Origin: Pseudomonadota bacterium
GTDB taxonomy: Bacteria; Pseudomonadota; Gammaproteobacteria; Burkholderiales; Thiobacteraceae
Length of the DNA: 64,000 nucleotides
Direction of reading: 5' to 3'
Assembly (NCBI GenBank): GCA_021812385.1
Contig: JAKANO010000004.1
Span: 180,907-244,906, forward strand
The position numbers were made by a program, and so were the translations under genes. The notes beneath the pieces were generated by a model. That model was not told the DNA's origin, searched no databases, and worked only from the letters and a program-made list of their open reading frames with translations. The first letter of the stretch is position 1, and each line of letters starts with the position of its first letter. Shown piece after piece: positions 57,381 through 64,000 of this stretch.

Positions 57381-57443
57381 GGGGAATTATTTTCTGGAGA
57401 TGCGGGATTATAAGGGGAAAGCGACTTTATTTTTTATTTCGGG

Positions 57444-58358
57444 TTAATGCGTCTCCATCTGACTCAACGCCATTCTCAACTTCGGCACCCAATCATCCAA
57501 AATCGCCCGCACCTTGGCGGGCAGCAGTTTGCCGCCGGGGTAAACCGCATGAATCGGTTGCGGCAGCGGCGCATATTCTTCCAAGGCCGTGACCAGTTTG
57601 CCGGCGGCGATATCCGCGGCCACATGATAGGACATGACTTGCGCGATGCCGCCGCCGTCTTGCGCTACGTTGATCAGCGTCGAGCTATCGTTGCAAAAAC
57701 AGGTAGTGTTGATGGGCCAGTAGCGTTCTTCGTCCGCCACGCGGAATTGCCAGCCGCGCTCCTGATTTAATCCGCGCGAAGCCAGGCATTGGTGCTGTTT
57801 CAAATCCTGCGGGTGCTGCGGTTTTGCATGGCTGGCCCAATAGCTTGGCGCGGCGCACAGCACGCGCCCCGCATGGCCTAATGGAATGGCGATCAAGGAT
57901 GAGTCGTGCAGTTCGCCAAAGCGGATGGAGATGTCGATGCTTTCATCCACCATGGAAACCACGCTGTCGGTCAGGTGTATATCCAGCTGCACCCGTGGAT
58001 GCGCGGCGAGAAAGGGTGCGACAAGCGGTGCGACATGCATGCGCCCGAATATCAAGGGCGCTGTGATGCGGATCAAGCCCTGCGCGACATGCCCGGTTTC
58101 GCTGGCCAAGCCTTCGGCCTCTTCGATGTCGCGCAGGATGCGCCGGCAGTGCTCGTAATATTGTTGGCCGAATTCGGTGAGCGAAATGGCGCGCGTGGTC
58201 CGCGTTAATAGGCGCGCTCCCAGTCTTTCTTCCAGGAAGCGCAGCGAACGGCTCAAGGCGGGGAGGGTTTTCCCCAAATCGCGCGCGGCGCCGGTGAGGC
58301 TGCCTTTTTCCACGATGCGCACGAAGTGGGTCATGGCGGTAAAGCGGTCTGGTTGCAT
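57444..58358 (-). CDS. LysR-family transcriptional regulator
   Basis: A 304-residue regulator: N-terminal winged helix-turn-helix (FVRIVEKGSLTGAARDLGKTLPALSRSLRFLEERLGARLLTRTTRAISLTEFGQQYYEHC, residues ~10-70), then a periplasmic-binding-like effector domain (LIRITAPLIFGRMHVAPLVAPFLAAHPRVQLDIHLTDSVV and onward). It is divergent from the TPP-enzyme gene across a 121-base AT-rich gap containing palindromes typical for LysR sites, so it probably controls that operon and itself. Subtype resembles CrgA/YhjC-like regulators. The effector is unknown. Confidence 0.92.
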   Translation of the reverse strand: MQPDRFTAMTHFVRIVEKGSLTGAARDLGKTLPALSRSLRFLEERLGARLLTRTTRAISLTEFGQQYYEHCRRILRDIEEAEGLASETGHVAQGLIRITAPLIFGRMHVAPLVAPFLAAHPRVQLDIHLTDSVVSMVDESIDISIRFGELHDSSLIAIPLGHAGRVLCAAPSYWASHAKPQHPQDLKQHQCLASRGLNQERGWQFRVADEERYWPINTTCFCNDSSTLINVAQDGGGIAQVMSYHVAADIAAGKLVTALEEYAPLPQPIHAVYPGGKLLPAKVRAILDDWVPKLRMALSQMETH

Positions 58359-58371
58359 TGTTGCTTAATCA

Positions 58372-58407
58372 ATTAACAGTATTGTTAATAATAGTGCCAT
58401 TGTTAAT
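58372..58407. promoter_or_regulatory. LysR operator region between divergent genes
   Basis: ATTAACA (58372) and TGTTAAT (58383) form a perfect 7-base inverted repeat with a 4-base spacer, and a further TGTTAAT lies at 58401. LysR regulators bind T-N11-A inverted repeats of this kind, typically at the promoter of a divergent target. Repeated half-sites suggest the tetramer binding normal for the family. Confidence 0.55.
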
Positions 58408-58479
58408 TAATAATCAATAGCCTAATCTCACATCCTATAGAAAGCTATATTGAATCTAATGCTGATAAAAGAGGACATC

Positions 58480-60699
58480 ATGAACCAAGCCACCGATCTT
58501 CCCGAGTTAGATCAAATCCCGGCCTTTTGCGAGGGAATCCAATATTTCTCCGAATCGCTGCCGGGTCTCGCGCAGATGGGCGATGCGCCGGTGCTGTCCG
58601 CCGCCAGCGCCGCGATCAGCGATCCGTGCGATGAAAAGGCCGTGTATCAAACCCTGCTCGCCGCCGATGCGCTGCGTTACCTCACGCTGCAAGTGACTGC
58701 GGCTAAATCCTCCGGCCACCCCGGCGGCTTCGCCTCCGGCGCCGAAGCGTATGCGGCGATGGTGATGTTGGGCCACACCAATATCGTGACCGAAGTCGGC
58801 CATCATGCACCGGGTTTTTATAGCGCGATGTTCCTCGATACTTCGCTGGAAGCCATGGGCATCAAAACCGTTTCCGATATGCGCGCGCGTTTCCGCGAAA
58901 CCCACGGCTTACTCGGGCACTTGTCCGGCGCGATCCCCGGCCTGCTGGCGCCGGCCGGCCCGCTCGGCCAGGGCGAGCACTTCGCCATGTCGGGCGCCTT
59001 GCTGTATCCGGGCAAATTATTTCCCGTGACCATCGGCGACGGCGGCCTGGGCGAGCCTTACATCATGAGCGCGTTCCAGCATTTCAATACCGCGTATCCG
59101 GCAGCCACCAACTTCCTGCCGATCTTGTTGTGGAACGGTTATTCGCAAGAGCATCACAGCATGGTTTCGCTGTGGGACAACCAGCGCATGATCGACTACT
59201 GGCGCGCACACGGCTTCAAGAAAGTATTCCTGGTCAACGCCAAGGATTTCGACGATGCGAACCAAGAAGGCGAGTATGTCGACAGCACGCGCTTCTCCTG
59301 GAAGCAGCGCCTGGCGTTTACCGCGGCCTTGCTCAAGGCCAGCGCCGAGGCTGCGCAACATGCTTTGAACGGCACCATGAGCGCCGTCATCGTCAAGCAG
59401 TTGAAAGGCTCAGGCGTGCATGCCACCGGCGCCAAATCGCACAACCTCTACGCCCATCACACCCTGGAAAGCGACGATGTGAAGAGCGGCCTGCAACGCC
59501 GCGCGCTTCCGCCGCGCGCCTGGAATATCGTGCGCGAAAATTTCCGCCACGCCGGCGGCGGCCCGGCCGTGAAAACCGTGGTGACGGAATTCGAGCGGCC
59601 CTTGGCCGATCTTGGCGACTTGCCCTTGACCGAATATGCACCGGGCGCGGAAAACAAAATCCCGACCACCGCCTTCGGCGAAATCGTGGCGGCGGTCGGC
59701 CAGCGCGATCCGTCTTTCATCATGACCAATGCCGACGGCAATGAAGCGTCGAGCATGGCCAATATCAACAAGGCGCTGACCATCCGCCATCCGTCGGCGG
59801 ATAACTTGTATTTCCAAGGCCCGAACGGCCAAGTGTATGAGCCGCTGAACGAAGACGCGTGCGCCGGATTGGCGGCAGGCGTGTCCTTGTTCGGTGGACG
59901 CGCCTTGTGGGCCTCCTACGAATCCTTCGCCATCAACGGCCTGCCCATCTGGCAGACGGTGACGCAAGCCATGGCCGAGCTGCGGCACAAGACCCCGTGC
60001 GCGGTGACCATCTTTACCGCCGGCGCGCTGGAGCAGGGGCGCAACGGCTGGACGCACCAGCGCCCGGAAATCGAGGCTTATTTCGCCGCCATGATGCGCA
60101 ACGGTAACGTGTATCCCTTGTTCCCGGTCGATGCCAACATGGCGCAGGTGGCTTACGATTGGGCGCTCAAGCAATCGAATAAAGGCATCGTGATCACCGC
60201 CTCTAAGAGCCCCTTGCCGGTGCGCACCACCCTGGCGCAAGGCCGCCAAGCAATCGACGAGGGCGCCATCGTGCTGCAAGAATCGACTGGAAGTTGCCGC
60301 GTGGTGTTCGCGGTCACCGGCGACATGGTGCTGCTGCCGGTGTTCGAAGCGGCCAAGCTGCTGGAAGCGCAAGGCATCGGCACGCGCATCGTCGGCGTGG
60401 TGAATCCGCGCCGCTTATATCGGCCGACCGATGTGGCGTGGAACACGTGCTCCGAGCCCGACGGCAAATTCATGCCACGCGCGCAGTTCGACAAGCTGTT
60501 CCACGGCGATGTGTTGATCGGCGTCAGCGGTGGGCCGGGTGCGATGCTGGAGCCGCTGATGTTGCGCAGCGCGGTGCCGACGCGCGATGTATTCTGCTGG
60601 AAGCGCGGCGAAACCACCGCCAGCCCGAACCAGTTGTTCGACTTCAATGCCATGAACGCGCAAGCCATGGCGGATCGGGCAGTCGAATTGTTGGGATAA
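58480..60699 (+). CDS. TPP-dependent transketolase/phosphoketolase-like enzyme
   Basis: The ATG at 58480 has a GAGG site 6 bases upstream and gives 739 residues; the upstream ATG at 58459 lacks one. The TPP-binding motif is GDGG at 186 with the closing NG at 219. The N-terminal SSGHPGGF is transketolase-like, while the C-terminal region (WASYESF, EQGRNGWTHQRPE, PVDANMAQVAYDW, ASKSPLP) resembles phosphoketolases. The catalytic glutamate is E458 in LNEDACAGLAAG. Such hybrids are sometimes labelled xylulose 5-phosphate 3-epimerase in databases, which I cannot verify. It should act on a sugar phosphate. A kinase-family gene follows across a palindromic repeat. Confidence 0.82.
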   Translation: MNQATDLPELDQIPAFCEGIQYFSESLPGLAQMGDAPVLSAASAAISDPCDEKAVYQTLLAADALRYLTLQVTAAKSSGHPGGFASGAEAYAAMVMLGHTNIVTEVGHHAPGFYSAMFLDTSLEAMGIKTVSDMRARFRETHGLLGHLSGAIPGLLAPAGPLGQGEHFAMSGALLYPGKLFPVTIGDGGLGEPYIMSAFQHFNTAYPAATNFLPILLWNGYSQEHHSMVSLWDNQRMIDYWRAHGFKKVFLVNAKDFDDANQEGEYVDSTRFSWKQRLAFTAALLKASAEAAQHALNGTMSAVIVKQLKGSGVHATGAKSHNLYAHHTLESDDVKSGLQRRALPPRAWNIVRENFRHAGGGPAVKTVVTEFERPLADLGDLPLTEYAPGAENKIPTTAFGEIVAAVGQRDPSFIMTNADGNEASSMANINKALTIRHPSADNLYFQGPNGQVYEPLNEDACAGLAAGVSLFGGRALWASYESFAINGLPIWQTVTQAMAELRHKTPCAVTIFTAGALEQGRNGWTHQRPEIEAYFAAMMRNGNVYPLFPVDANMAQVAYDWALKQSNKGIVITASKSPLPVRTTLAQGRQAIDEGAIVLQESTGSCRVVFAVTGDMVLLPVFEAAKLLEAQGIGTRIVGVVNPRRLYRPTDVAWNTCSEPDGKFMPRAQFDKLFHGDVLIGVSGGPGAMLEPLMLRSAVPTRDVFCWKRGETTASPNQLFDFNAMNAQAMADRAVELLG

Positions 60700-60708
60700 A
60701 AACCTGAA

Positions 60709-60787
60709 CCGCGGAGGCGCGGAGGCGCGGAGAAAACCCGATTCTAAAGTTTTCCTGCTGATCTCTGCGATCTCTGCGTCTCTGCGG
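60709..60787. repeat. Palindromic repeat of GCGGAG/CTCTGCG units
   Basis: The left arm 60709-60736 (three tandem CGCGGAG units) and right arm about 60750-60787 (three CTCTGCG units) are imperfect inverted copies that allow G-T pairs in RNA. It lies between two co-directional genes, the TPP enzyme and the kinase. Confidence 0.7.
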
Positions 60788-60799
60788 TGAAAGAAAATT

Positions 60800-62104
60800 A
60801 TGCAAACCAAAATCATCATCCTCGACGACGACCCCACCGGCTCGCAGACCGTGCACAGCTGCTTGCTGCTGACGCGCTGGGATGTGAATACGCTAAAGCT
60901 GGGCTTGAACGACGCATCGCCCCTGATGTTCGTGCTTACCAATACGCGCGGCATGGGCGCGGCTGAAGCGGCCAATGTCACGCGCGAGGTGTGCCACAAC
61001 TTGAAGCTGGCGCTCGCCGGATTTGATCGGCCGGTGATTTTCGTGTCGCGTTCCGATTCCACGCTGCGCGGCCATTACCCGGTCGAGACCGATGTGATGG
61101 CGCAAGAACTCGGGCCGTTCGACGCGCATTTTTTAGTCCCCGCATTCTTCGAGGGCGGGCGCTTCACGCTGCATGGCACGCACTATGTGCGCATCGGCGG
61201 CAAGGACGTCCCGGCGCACGAAACCGAATTCGCGCAAGACTCCGTGTTCGGCTATAAAAACAGCTTCATGCCGAAGTACGTCGAAGAAAAAACCCATGGC
61301 CGCATCCACGCCGACGAAGTGGGTCGCTTCTTCATCGAGGAAGTGCGCGGCAGCAGTTTCGATCATCTCATGACGCTCGCCGACAACGCCTGTTGCGTGG
61401 TCGATGCGGAAAACCAGGATGATTTAAACCGCTTCGCCGAGGAGCTGCTGAATGCGGTCGAGCACGGCAAGCGCTTTCTGTTCCGCAGCGCGGCCAGCCT
61501 GATCACCGCACTCGCCAAACTGCCGCCGCAACCGATCCCCGCCGAGCGCATGCGCGAATATGTAAAGCCAGGCCATGCCGGCGTGATCGTGGTCGGCTCG
61601 CATGTCAAAAAAACCACCGAGCAACTTGCCGTGCTGTTGCAGCAAGAAGGCGTTGTGCCGGTGGAAGTGGATGTCAATCGCCTGCCGGAGCAATTGAGCG
61701 ACTTATTGGTGGAAGTGATCATCAAGACCACAGAAGCGCACCAGCAAGGCAAAACACCGGTGATCTTCACTTCACGCGTCGAGCGGCAGTTTCCGGACAT
61801 CACCACGCGCTTGCGTTTCGGCGAACAGGTGTCGGGGTTCCTCATGAGCGTGGTGCACGGCTTTCCGCAAAGCTTGGGTTATATCATCAGCAAGGGCGGC
61901 ATTACCTCCAATGACATGCTGTCGCTGGGCTTGGCAATGCCGGCCGCGCGCATCGTCGGGCAAATCCATGCCGGTTGCTCGGTAGTGCTCACACCGCACG
62001 ATCATCCGCGCTTGCCGGATATTCCCGTGGTGATCTTTCCCGGCAATGTGGGCGATGAGAACGCTTTGGCGATGGTTTACCAGCGCTTGCGAGCGTCGCC
62101 TTAA
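60800..62104 (+). CDS. Four-carbon acid sugar kinase family protein (DUF1537)
   Basis: A 434-residue protein with the DUF1537 N-terminal motif IILDDDPTGSQT (7-17), FVSRSDSTLRGHYPVETDVMA for sugar-acid binding, and a C-terminal nucleotide-binding domain with KGGITSNDMLSLGLAM (365-380) and FPGNVGDENALAMVY. Members such as DtnK/OtnK phosphorylate threonate or erythronate. Here it follows a transketolase/phosphoketolase-like gene across a 100-base palindromic gap, so the two probably form one pathway. There is no partner aldolase or isomerase nearby as found in known threonate operons. The substrate is inferred, not proven. Confidence 0.88.
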   Translation: MQTKIIILDDDPTGSQTVHSCLLLTRWDVNTLKLGLNDASPLMFVLTNTRGMGAAEAANVTREVCHNLKLALAGFDRPVIFVSRSDSTLRGHYPVETDVMAQELGPFDAHFLVPAFFEGGRFTLHGTHYVRIGGKDVPAHETEFAQDSVFGYKNSFMPKYVEEKTHGRIHADEVGRFFIEEVRGSSFDHLMTLADNACCVVDAENQDDLNRFAEELLNAVEHGKRFLFRSAASLITALAKLPPQPIPAERMREYVKPGHAGVIVVGSHVKKTTEQLAVLLQQEGVVPVEVDVNRLPEQLSDLLVEVIIKTTEAHQQGKTPVIFTSRVERQFPDITTRLRFGEQVSGFLMSVVHGFPQSLGYIISKGGITSNDMLSLGLAMPAARIVGQIHAGCSVVLTPHDHPRLPDIPVVIFPGNVGDENALAMVYQRLRASP

Positions 62105-62121
62105 GGAGCGTCTGCAAAAGC

Positions 62122-62210
62122 CCGTCATCCCCGCGAAGGCGGGGATCCAGCTTTTTAAAACGCCAGACAAATCACTACCGAACTGGATGCCCGCCTTCGC
62201 GGGCATGACA
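62122..62210. repeat. Dispersed CCGTCATCCCCGCGAAGG-type palindromic repeat
   Basis: Left arm 62122-62150 and right arm 62183-62210 are inverted copies, and each arm is itself a hairpin (CCCCGC-GAAG-GCGGGG-like). This is the widespread proteobacterial CGTCATTCCCGCGAAGGCGGG type of repeat. It lies after the kinase gene and may serve as a transcription end. The 74 bases to the next gene have nothing further. Confidence 0.85.
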
Positions 62211-62284
62211 GCGCTACAGGGAAGCGATTTTCGCGATAGACGATATTGAATGTTCAAACAAAATCTGGCTGCATCAATTAGGTA

Positions 62285-62821
62285 TTACCAGCTGTAGGGA
62301 TCGGCCAGCTTCGATTCGATCTCCAGTTGATGGCTGTCCCAAAATTCGCGCAGCGCGGCGCCAAACACATGCTTTTCGCGGTTGAGTATGGAGCGATACA
62401 GCGGATGGCGCAATTTCACTTTGATATATTCCTCCCAATCGCCTTTCTCCGGCAACGCCGCAGGCTTTAGAAAAGTCCAGCCTCGGCTGGACTTGGATGC
62501 AGTAGATAAAATTTCGTCAAACAAATTGAGTTGGTGGTAGACCAGCGTCTTGGCCTGGTAAAAAAGCAGGTCACCTAGGGCCGCTGGACTGTGGAAATAC
62601 GCTTCCTCGCGCGCCACATGTTGCGATAGGTATTGTTGGATTTCGGGATGTTCCAGGTTTAGCTTGTCGTATTCCATCAAGCGCGTGATTACGGCACTGT
62701 TCAGCGCCAGTGCTTGCGCGATGCGGTCACGAATGAATGTGACGCCTATCCATACCGCGCTGACCGAGGCCGCGAGAACAGTCCAATACAGCGTTGCGTT
62801 TTGAATTTCGCTGGGCGCCAT
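62285..62821 (-). CDS. Hypothetical protein with one N-terminal membrane helix
   Basis: A 178-residue protein with one hydrophobic helix (about residues 10-28, LYWTVLAASVSAVWIGVTFI) and a cytoplasmic helical rest (MEYDKLNLEHPEIQQYLSQHVAREEAYFHS, DEILSTASKSSRGWTFLKP, YIKVKLRHPLYRSILNREKHVFG). The pattern LEHPEIQ and YHQLNLFDEIL resembles small proteins of unknown function found in accessory regions. An AAGGA site precedes the ATG. It is alone. Confidence 0.65.
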   Translation of the reverse strand: MAPSEIQNATLYWTVLAASVSAVWIGVTFIRDRIAQALALNSAVITRLMEYDKLNLEHPEIQQYLSQHVAREEAYFHSPAALGDLLFYQAKTLVYHQLNLFDEILSTASKSSRGWTFLKPAALPEKGDWEEYIKVKLRHPLYRSILNREKHVFGAALREFWDSHQLEIESKLADPYSW

Positions 62822-62952
62822 CCTGAGATCCTTAATCGGGGTAAGGAGTTTAGGATTATTTATAGTGCAGCAAGTGCCGTATTTCTAGAGGTGAAAAGAC
62901 TATTTCTACAGGCTCAACGTTTGAAGTGCCCGGCGACCGGTTGACTGAATTG

Positions 62953-63213
62953 TTATGCCGCTGACTCAAGCGGAACATCCCAACCGGGGAACAGGAGAAC
63001 AGCCGGATGGCACTTCAAGGCACGAGCGAGCACTTTGGCGCGCTCCACCCCAAGGTTGACGCGACCATTTTCAATGGCCGAAATGGTGGCTTGGGGAATG
63101 CCCGTCAGCTCCGACAACTGATTTTGGCTCAGCTCTTGAAGCTCGCGAATAATGCGAACAGACTCACCGACAGAAACTTCAATGCGTTTTTTTGCAGGGC
63201 GAAACTCTTTCAT
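62953..63213 (-). CDS. XRE-family antitoxin/transcriptional regulator
   Basis: An 86-residue protein with a central helix-turn-helix (SVGESVRIIRELQELSQNQLSELTGIPQATISAIENGRVNLGVERAKVLARALKCHP), a HigA/HipB-type regulator. I chose the ATG at 63213, with GGAGG 7 bases upstream, over an earlier ATG at 63234 inside the remains of the preceding frame. The end of a RelE/HigB-like frame lies one base upstream, so it was probably the second gene of a toxin-antitoxin pair whose toxin has been broken. Confidence 0.85.
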   Translation of the reverse strand: MKEFRPAKKRIEVSVGESVRIIRELQELSQNQLSELTGIPQATISAIENGRVNLGVERAKVLARALKCHPAVLLFPGWDVPLESAA

Positions 63214-63214
63214 G

Positions 63215-63346
63215 TTACGGCCTCCGATAATCATGTGGTGTAACCTGAACCACCTGAACTAACAAAACATCAGCGACAACCCGATAGGTAACCTGAATCG
63301 CCCCGGGTTTTGAGGAGACTCCAATCCTTGAATGAATGGAGTCGGG
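63215..63346 (-). pseudogene. Truncated RelE/HigB-like toxin remnant
   Basis: The minus-strand frame ending at 63215 reads ...GAIQVTYRVVADVLLVQVV then QVTPHDYRRP and stop, which resembles the C-terminal strands of RelE/ParE/HigB toxins. It ends one base before the antitoxin ATG, as in toxin-first operons. Upstream it meets a stop codon at 63368 and the end of the cupin gene, so the N-terminal half and start codon are missing. Confidence 0.5.
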
Positions 63347-63353
63347 CCTGAGC

Positions 63354-63698
63354 TTATTCCTGCTTGACTATATCGACCGAGATCTCCACTGCCGGAATCG
63401 CTCCTCTGTTCTCAAGCCAGTGTTTGGTGTTTCTATCCTCGGGCCAGCCCACTCCCGGCCCATAGTCCGTAGCAACTCCATTTCGATGGTCAGTGATCGT
63501 TCCTTGCAGTATGTAGACGGTGCCTGGTCTGTCTTTATGGTCGTGAAGCGGGCCGAAGACGCCGCCAGGCTCGATAGTCACCATACGCATTCGAAGTTGG
63601 CGTCCATCCATGCCCTCGATCTCAGGGCCAAGGTCAACCGTTGCAAGTAACTTCACCGTAACACCTTTCGTCTCGGGTGCCGCCTGTTCGTTGCTCAT
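63354..63698 (-). CDS. Small cupin-domain protein
   Basis: A 114-residue soluble protein with a single cupin barrel: PGGVFGPLHDHKDRPGTVYILQGTITDHRNG holds cupin motif 1 (H-x-H and later glutamine in place of glutamate), and NTKHWLENRGAIPAVEISVDI holds motif 2 with a histidine. It may bind a metal and act as a small isomerase, dioxygenase or sensor. An AAGGAG ribosome site lies 6 bases before the ATG. It sits between the broken toxin and the IS30 end. Confidence 0.85.
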   Translation of the reverse strand: MSNEQAAPETKGVTVKLLATVDLGPEIEGMDGRQLRMRMVTIEPGGVFGPLHDHKDRPGTVYILQGTITDHRNGVATDYGPGVGWPEDRNTKHWLENRGAIPAVEISVDIVKQE

Positions 63699-63735
63699 CG
63701 TGCTCTCCTTTCTGTACTTCCAGGGCCTGGCGAAT

Positions 63736-64000
63736 TCAACTTACAAGCGCGCCACGCAAGGCCTTCATAAATACACTGTGGGGTGTCTGATAGGCGAGAC
63801 ACTTTCTGGGGCGATGATTCAACTTTTTCACGACGAGCGCAATCTCTTTTTCGGTAACGTTTCTAAAGTCGGACCCCTTGGGAAAGTAGCGGCGTAGCAA
63901 GCCGTTGGTGTTTTCATTGCAGCCACGCTGCCACGCGGCATACGGATCTGCAAAGTAGATTGTCAAACCCGTGTGCTCTTCGATTACCTTGAATCGAGCG
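63736..64000 (-). CDS. IS30-family transposase, C-terminal part
   Basis: The frame continues off the right edge; the last 88 residues are seen. They read RFKVIEEHTGLTIYFADPYAAWQRGCNENTNGLLRRYFPKGSDFRNVTEKEI and so on, which contains the final strand and glutamate (E in GCNENTNGLLR) of the DDE transposase of IS30. The probable end of the element is near 63715-63735 (GTAAGTTGAATTCGCC on the minus strand). It marks an accessory boundary. Confidence 0.92.
   Translation of the reverse strand, partial: ARFKVIEEHTGLTIYFADPYAAWQRGCNENTNGLLRRYFPKGSDFRNVTEKEIALVVKKLNHRPRKCLAYQTPHSVFMKALRGALVS

Overview
The window looks like a chromosomal segment of a free-living, motile Gram-negative betaproteobacterium. 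The supporting signs are a DUF1841/FIST/nth neighbourhood, a CobD/CbiB-AmpE-like protein, a YhdP-nitrilase-TldD gene run, both N-degron transferases (Bpt and Aat), OmpW, and many periplasmic c-type cytochromes. I would guess Nitrosomonadales (Gallionellaceae or Sulfuricellaceae relatives), but the exact order is inference. Protein-coding density is high. I see no rRNA, tRNA, CRISPR array or prophage.

Layout: 0-3.4 kb holds the start of a PAS-type chemoreceptor with a sigma-28-like promoter, then DUF1841, a FIST sensor protein, endonuclease III and a small membrane protein. 3.5-7.2 kb is one operon: a DUF1924 cytochrome, the diheme cytochrome DHC, cytochrome b561, an OmpR-type response regulator and its histidine kinase. 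It is preceded by a CTTAAG-N5-CTTAAG box of the PmrA/QseB type. 7.4-12.9 kb carries assorted membrane and exported proteins and a 141-bp palindromic element. 13.1-20.3 kb is a glycogen/central sugar block (pgi, glgB divergent from glgC, and a GH57 glycosidase).

20.3-33.3 kb is the most unusual part: seven consecutive minus-strand genes. They encode a patatin-like lipase with its fold interrupted by a large membrane domain, four different diheme cytochromes c (two of them RoxA/MauG/CCP-like paralogues with a membrane anchor), a lipoprotein, and a membrane protein with a coiled-coil tail. A duplicated ~295-bp repeat brackets one of the cytochrome genes. I read this as a dedicated cell-envelope electron-transfer or oxygenase system acting together with lipid hydrolysis; its function is unknown to me.

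33.5-50.3 kb is mostly housekeeping: slyD, a GAF protein, purB, an exported DsrE protein, a UDG-family protein, acnB, a GST, typA, yhdP, a nitrilase-fold amidase, tldD and a histone-tail-like DUF2934 protein. 50.3-57.4 kb has lemA facing a GIDE-domain protein with an EF-hand, an exported UPF0173 hydrolase, folA-thyA, bpt, ompW, aat and rlmJ. A decayed copy of the aat 3' end sits directly upstream of bpt. 57.4-62.1 kb is a LysR regulator divergent from a thiamine-diphosphate transketolase/phosphoketolase-like enzyme and a four-carbon-acid-sugar-kinase-family protein, probably an uncharacterised sugar-phosphate pathway. 62.2-64 kb is accessory: a repeat, a hypothetical protein, an orphan XRE antitoxin with a broken toxin remnant, a cupin and the end of an IS30 transposase.

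Intergenic spaces are rich in palindromic and tandem repeats of several families, which is a characteristic of this genome.
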